Positions 62,201-64,000 of a stretch of 64,000 nucleotides of DNA are shown here, piece by piece. The stretch is from Morella rubra (Eukaryota; Streptophyta; Magnoliopsida; Fagales; Myricaceae). Where the stretch lies: positions 24,754,571-24,818,570 of the forward strand of contig CM025855.1 in assembly GCA_003952965.2 (NCBI GenBank), read 5' to 3'. Made by a program: the position numbers and the translations under genes. Below the pieces are notes generated by a model. The model did no database searches. It had not been told where the DNA came from and worked only from the letters and a program-made list of their open reading frames with translations. How positions within the stretch are numbered: position 1 is the first letter of the stretch; each line of letters begins with the position of its first letter.

Positions 62201-64000
62201 CACCACTACCCCACAAAAAACCTTTGTAACTTCTCCAGCCTATTAGCCACCACAATAGGAATAGGAAAAAGAGACATAAAATAGGTTGGAAGACTAGCAA
62301 GAGTTGATTTGATCAAAGTAATCCGTCCCCCCTTTGACAGATAAAGAATTTCTTCTTGATTAAAAAAAAGCGATGAATCTAATCAGCCTTCTCTCATAAG
62401 TTTATCTATTGAAGTTTAGGTCAAGAGACTGCCCATTGCAGCAATTACTTCTTAAATCCCTCAAAACCCAAAGTCGTTTAATTAAGACTCATTAACTTCT
62501 CACATATCCTTTAGCACAAAACTTGCGTTCTAAGAAGTCATTCAGTAAACCTATGTATCACATGTATCATTTGATGGACCTCTCAAAATTCCAACTGCTT
62601 TATGCTCGCAGGTGATGCCCAGTTTAAAATTGTGGTTTTAGGCCATCATGAATGCTATCGCTCAAAACATCCAACATCAAACCACCAGGGCAAGAAAAAA
62701 ATATATGAGAAAATGCTTTAATTGACAAAGAAAAAGGAGAAACCAAAAACACAAGGAGACTCCAATTTGTGCACATTTGCAGGACAGATATAGAAAGCAA
62801 TTACATTATGAATGCAATCTCCAAGACTAGTGTCTTACCTGTTGCACACAGGAGACAACCCCCCAGACAATACCAAGCCTTAGTTGAGTTCCTTTTAAAG
62901 AAGTAGTAGATGTGTACAGGATTAAATGCCCTCAAGACAGTGGTGTCATATTTAACAAGGTTGTAAATCCCAATGCCCGCAAGAGAAAAAAACCAAATGC
63001 ATAAAGCAGGGCCAACAGCAAGTCCCACTTTACTTGTCCCAAACTTCTGTACACTGAACAGAATCACAAGAAAGGCAACTGAAATCATCACCACTTGATC
63101 TGCAACCAAGAAAGAACGAATTTATTCTTAAAAACATGGCATATGGATACTTTGCCTTGATCAGATCCATATTCAGTGGCATATGCTTATATGCATCAGT
63201 AACTTCAAAAATTAAAAAGGTAAAAATACAAAACAGATCCTTATAATGTCAACTTCAAAAGACTTCTTTCATACATATATACAAATTATAAAACTAAATT
63301 TATGATCCCAACATCCATGCTTATTTCAAGGGCATAAAATGCCATTTGGCAAATGATATTTGCTATGAAACTTCAACAAATTGCAGAAGTGTAAGGCGGA
63401 AGCCATCCCTTGACCAAAAATTACAATCCATAATTTTGCTGTCGGAGGAGTTCAGTCAATATATAGACAATTAGATAGGGAAATGTTTGGTGTACTTACG
63501 TAGGAAACTACCTGTGGTATGCACAAACCAAAAGGTTGTGAAAATCATAACAAACAGATGTAAGGAAAAGAACAAAATACTCCATTTGACAAGAGTTAAA
63601 TGACCATCCTTAACAACATTTGATGTTAAGAGATCATCATTAAGTGCACTTGAACTGGTGATTTGACTGGGAATCATCAATCTACCATCCTAGCAGCATA
63701 AGAGTTTAAATATGGCCAATATCCCATGACAGCGATGGATGCCAAGTTTTTTTTTTTTTTTAATGCATTGCACAAGAATGTACGATGTCTCATATCGGAT
63801 GTATACAAGGTTGACCAAGGCTACACAAATGATTATCCAAAATCATAATTGAAAAAAAATCTGTCTTGGGTATCATCAATTTAATAAAGAAGAGGAAGAC
63901 TCCATAGATTTCTGTGTATAAATTTAACCTCGCGTAAAACAAAAGGAAATTGAACAATCAACAAATAAAGATTTGCAAAGTTGAGTAAGAAGATTGTCAT
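56294..64000 (-). CDS. KUP5: KUP/HAK/KT potassium transporter, KUP5/KUP7 type (5' part outside window)
   Basis: Six 3' exons on the minus strand: 63099-62839, 59687-59635, 59509-59395, 59179-58925, 57871-57349 and 56834-56294 (stop TGA). They join in phase and encode 581 residues, against about 855 for the full family member, so some 270 N-terminal residues lie beyond 64000. Visible are membrane segments from [15 protein letters not shown] onward, [87 protein letters not shown], an acidic cytosolic tail ([10 protein letters not shown]) and the signature end [16 protein letters not shown]. The family moves K+ (H+-coupled in many members) across plasma membrane or tonoplast; some plant members carry an N-terminal adenylate cyclase centre, which cannot be checked here. 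[20 protein letters not shown] favours KUP5, as does the PAA1 neighbour. Confidence 0.94.
58135..58335 (+). mobile_element. 3' UTR scrap of an L1-type LINE in a KUP5 intron
   Basis: Resembles the last 180 bp of LINE-B: both contain gattt..ttagttttct, then tagtcctttgtactgtt, then a CAATAAA/TAATGAGA-like region followed by ttggctta or ttgcctta and an A-rich end. It is antisense to KUP5, unlike the three larger LINEs. The 5' end is approximate. Confidence 0.75.
61031..62350 (-). mobile_element. 5'-truncated L1-type LINE (LINE-C) in a KUP5 intron
   Basis: About 1.3 kb in the sense of the host gene, in the 3.15-kb intron between exons 62839 and 59687. It starts inside the region after the reverse transcriptase and ends with an AATAAA (complement at 61055-61060) and a poly(A) tail, seen as the T run at 61030-61042. 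Open pieces read [20 protein letters not shown] (near 62200), [20 protein letters not shown] (near 62050), [12 protein letters not shown] (near 61470) and [17 protein letters not shown] (near 61270), parallel to LINE-A. Several frame breaks. No target-site duplication was recognised. Confidence 0.88.
63100..64000 (-). other. KUP5 intron running to the window edge
   Basis: After the acceptor at 63100-63101 (minus strand) no further KUP5 exon is visible up to 64000. The preceding exon should end with a G-phase codon after a GVDVVEQ-like sequence, and nothing like that occurs here. A hydrophobic 69-codon open frame at 63471-63680 does not match any part of the family. Confidence 0.7.

Noticed and set aside
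63471-63680. Hydrophobic 69-codon frame as a KUP5 exon
   Set aside because: It matches no segment of the KUP family, and the residues expected before the exon at 63099 (GVDVVEQ-like) are missing.
1-64000. CRISPR arrays, operons, prokaryotic defence systems, LTR retrotransposons and organellar DNA insertions
   Set aside because: Nothing of these kinds was seen. The only regular repeats are microsatellites and short tandem duplications, and no long direct terminal repeats or plastid/mitochondrial gene strings were recognised.

Overview
This is eukaryotic nuclear DNA from a flowering plant, most likely a eudicot. The genes have many short exons, AT-rich introns with GT..AG ends (plus two GC..AG), plant-only protein families and plant L1-type LINEs. 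I resolved six protein-coding genes exon by exon from their conserved protein families, plus one tRNA gene.

Layout, left to right. 1-3203: intergenic, with two MITE-like elements and four G-boxes. 3204-6290 (+): a TOM1/TOM3-type seven-transmembrane protein in 11 exons. 7093-25481 (-): a calmodulin-binding transcription activator of the CAMTA1/2 clade in 13 exons; its 8.2 kb intron 8 holds a 5.7 kb LINE bounded by a perfect 16-bp target-site duplication. 27648-31096 (+): mitochondrial alternative oxidase, AOX2-like, 4 exons. 32080-32153 (+): tRNA-Asn(GTT). 33323-33829 (-): an organellar-type uL23 ribosomal protein with a probable upstream untranslated exon. 36204-53879 (+): the chloroplast copper P-type ATPase PAA1/HMA6, 17 exons, with a second LINE in intron 13. 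56294 to past the right edge (-): a KUP/HAK/KT potassium transporter, KUP5-like, whose 5' exons lie outside the window; a third LINE and a LINE scrap lie in its introns.

The genes do not form one pathway, but the order is informative. From memory, Arabidopsis has AOX2 beside CAMTA2, KUP7 beside CAMTA1, and PAA1 beside KUP5. This window joins these pairs in one block and looks like an unfractionated version of the ancestral neighbourhood.

The strangest sequence is in PAA1. Exon 3 and the following intron occur twice in tandem. The first copy differs from the second only by extra bases, about two dozen insertions of 1-8 nt within 180 nt of exon, with no substitutions seen. That looks more like uncorrected insertion-prone long-read sequence at a filled gap than like biological decay. 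I found no previously undescribed defence, mobile or RNA system.
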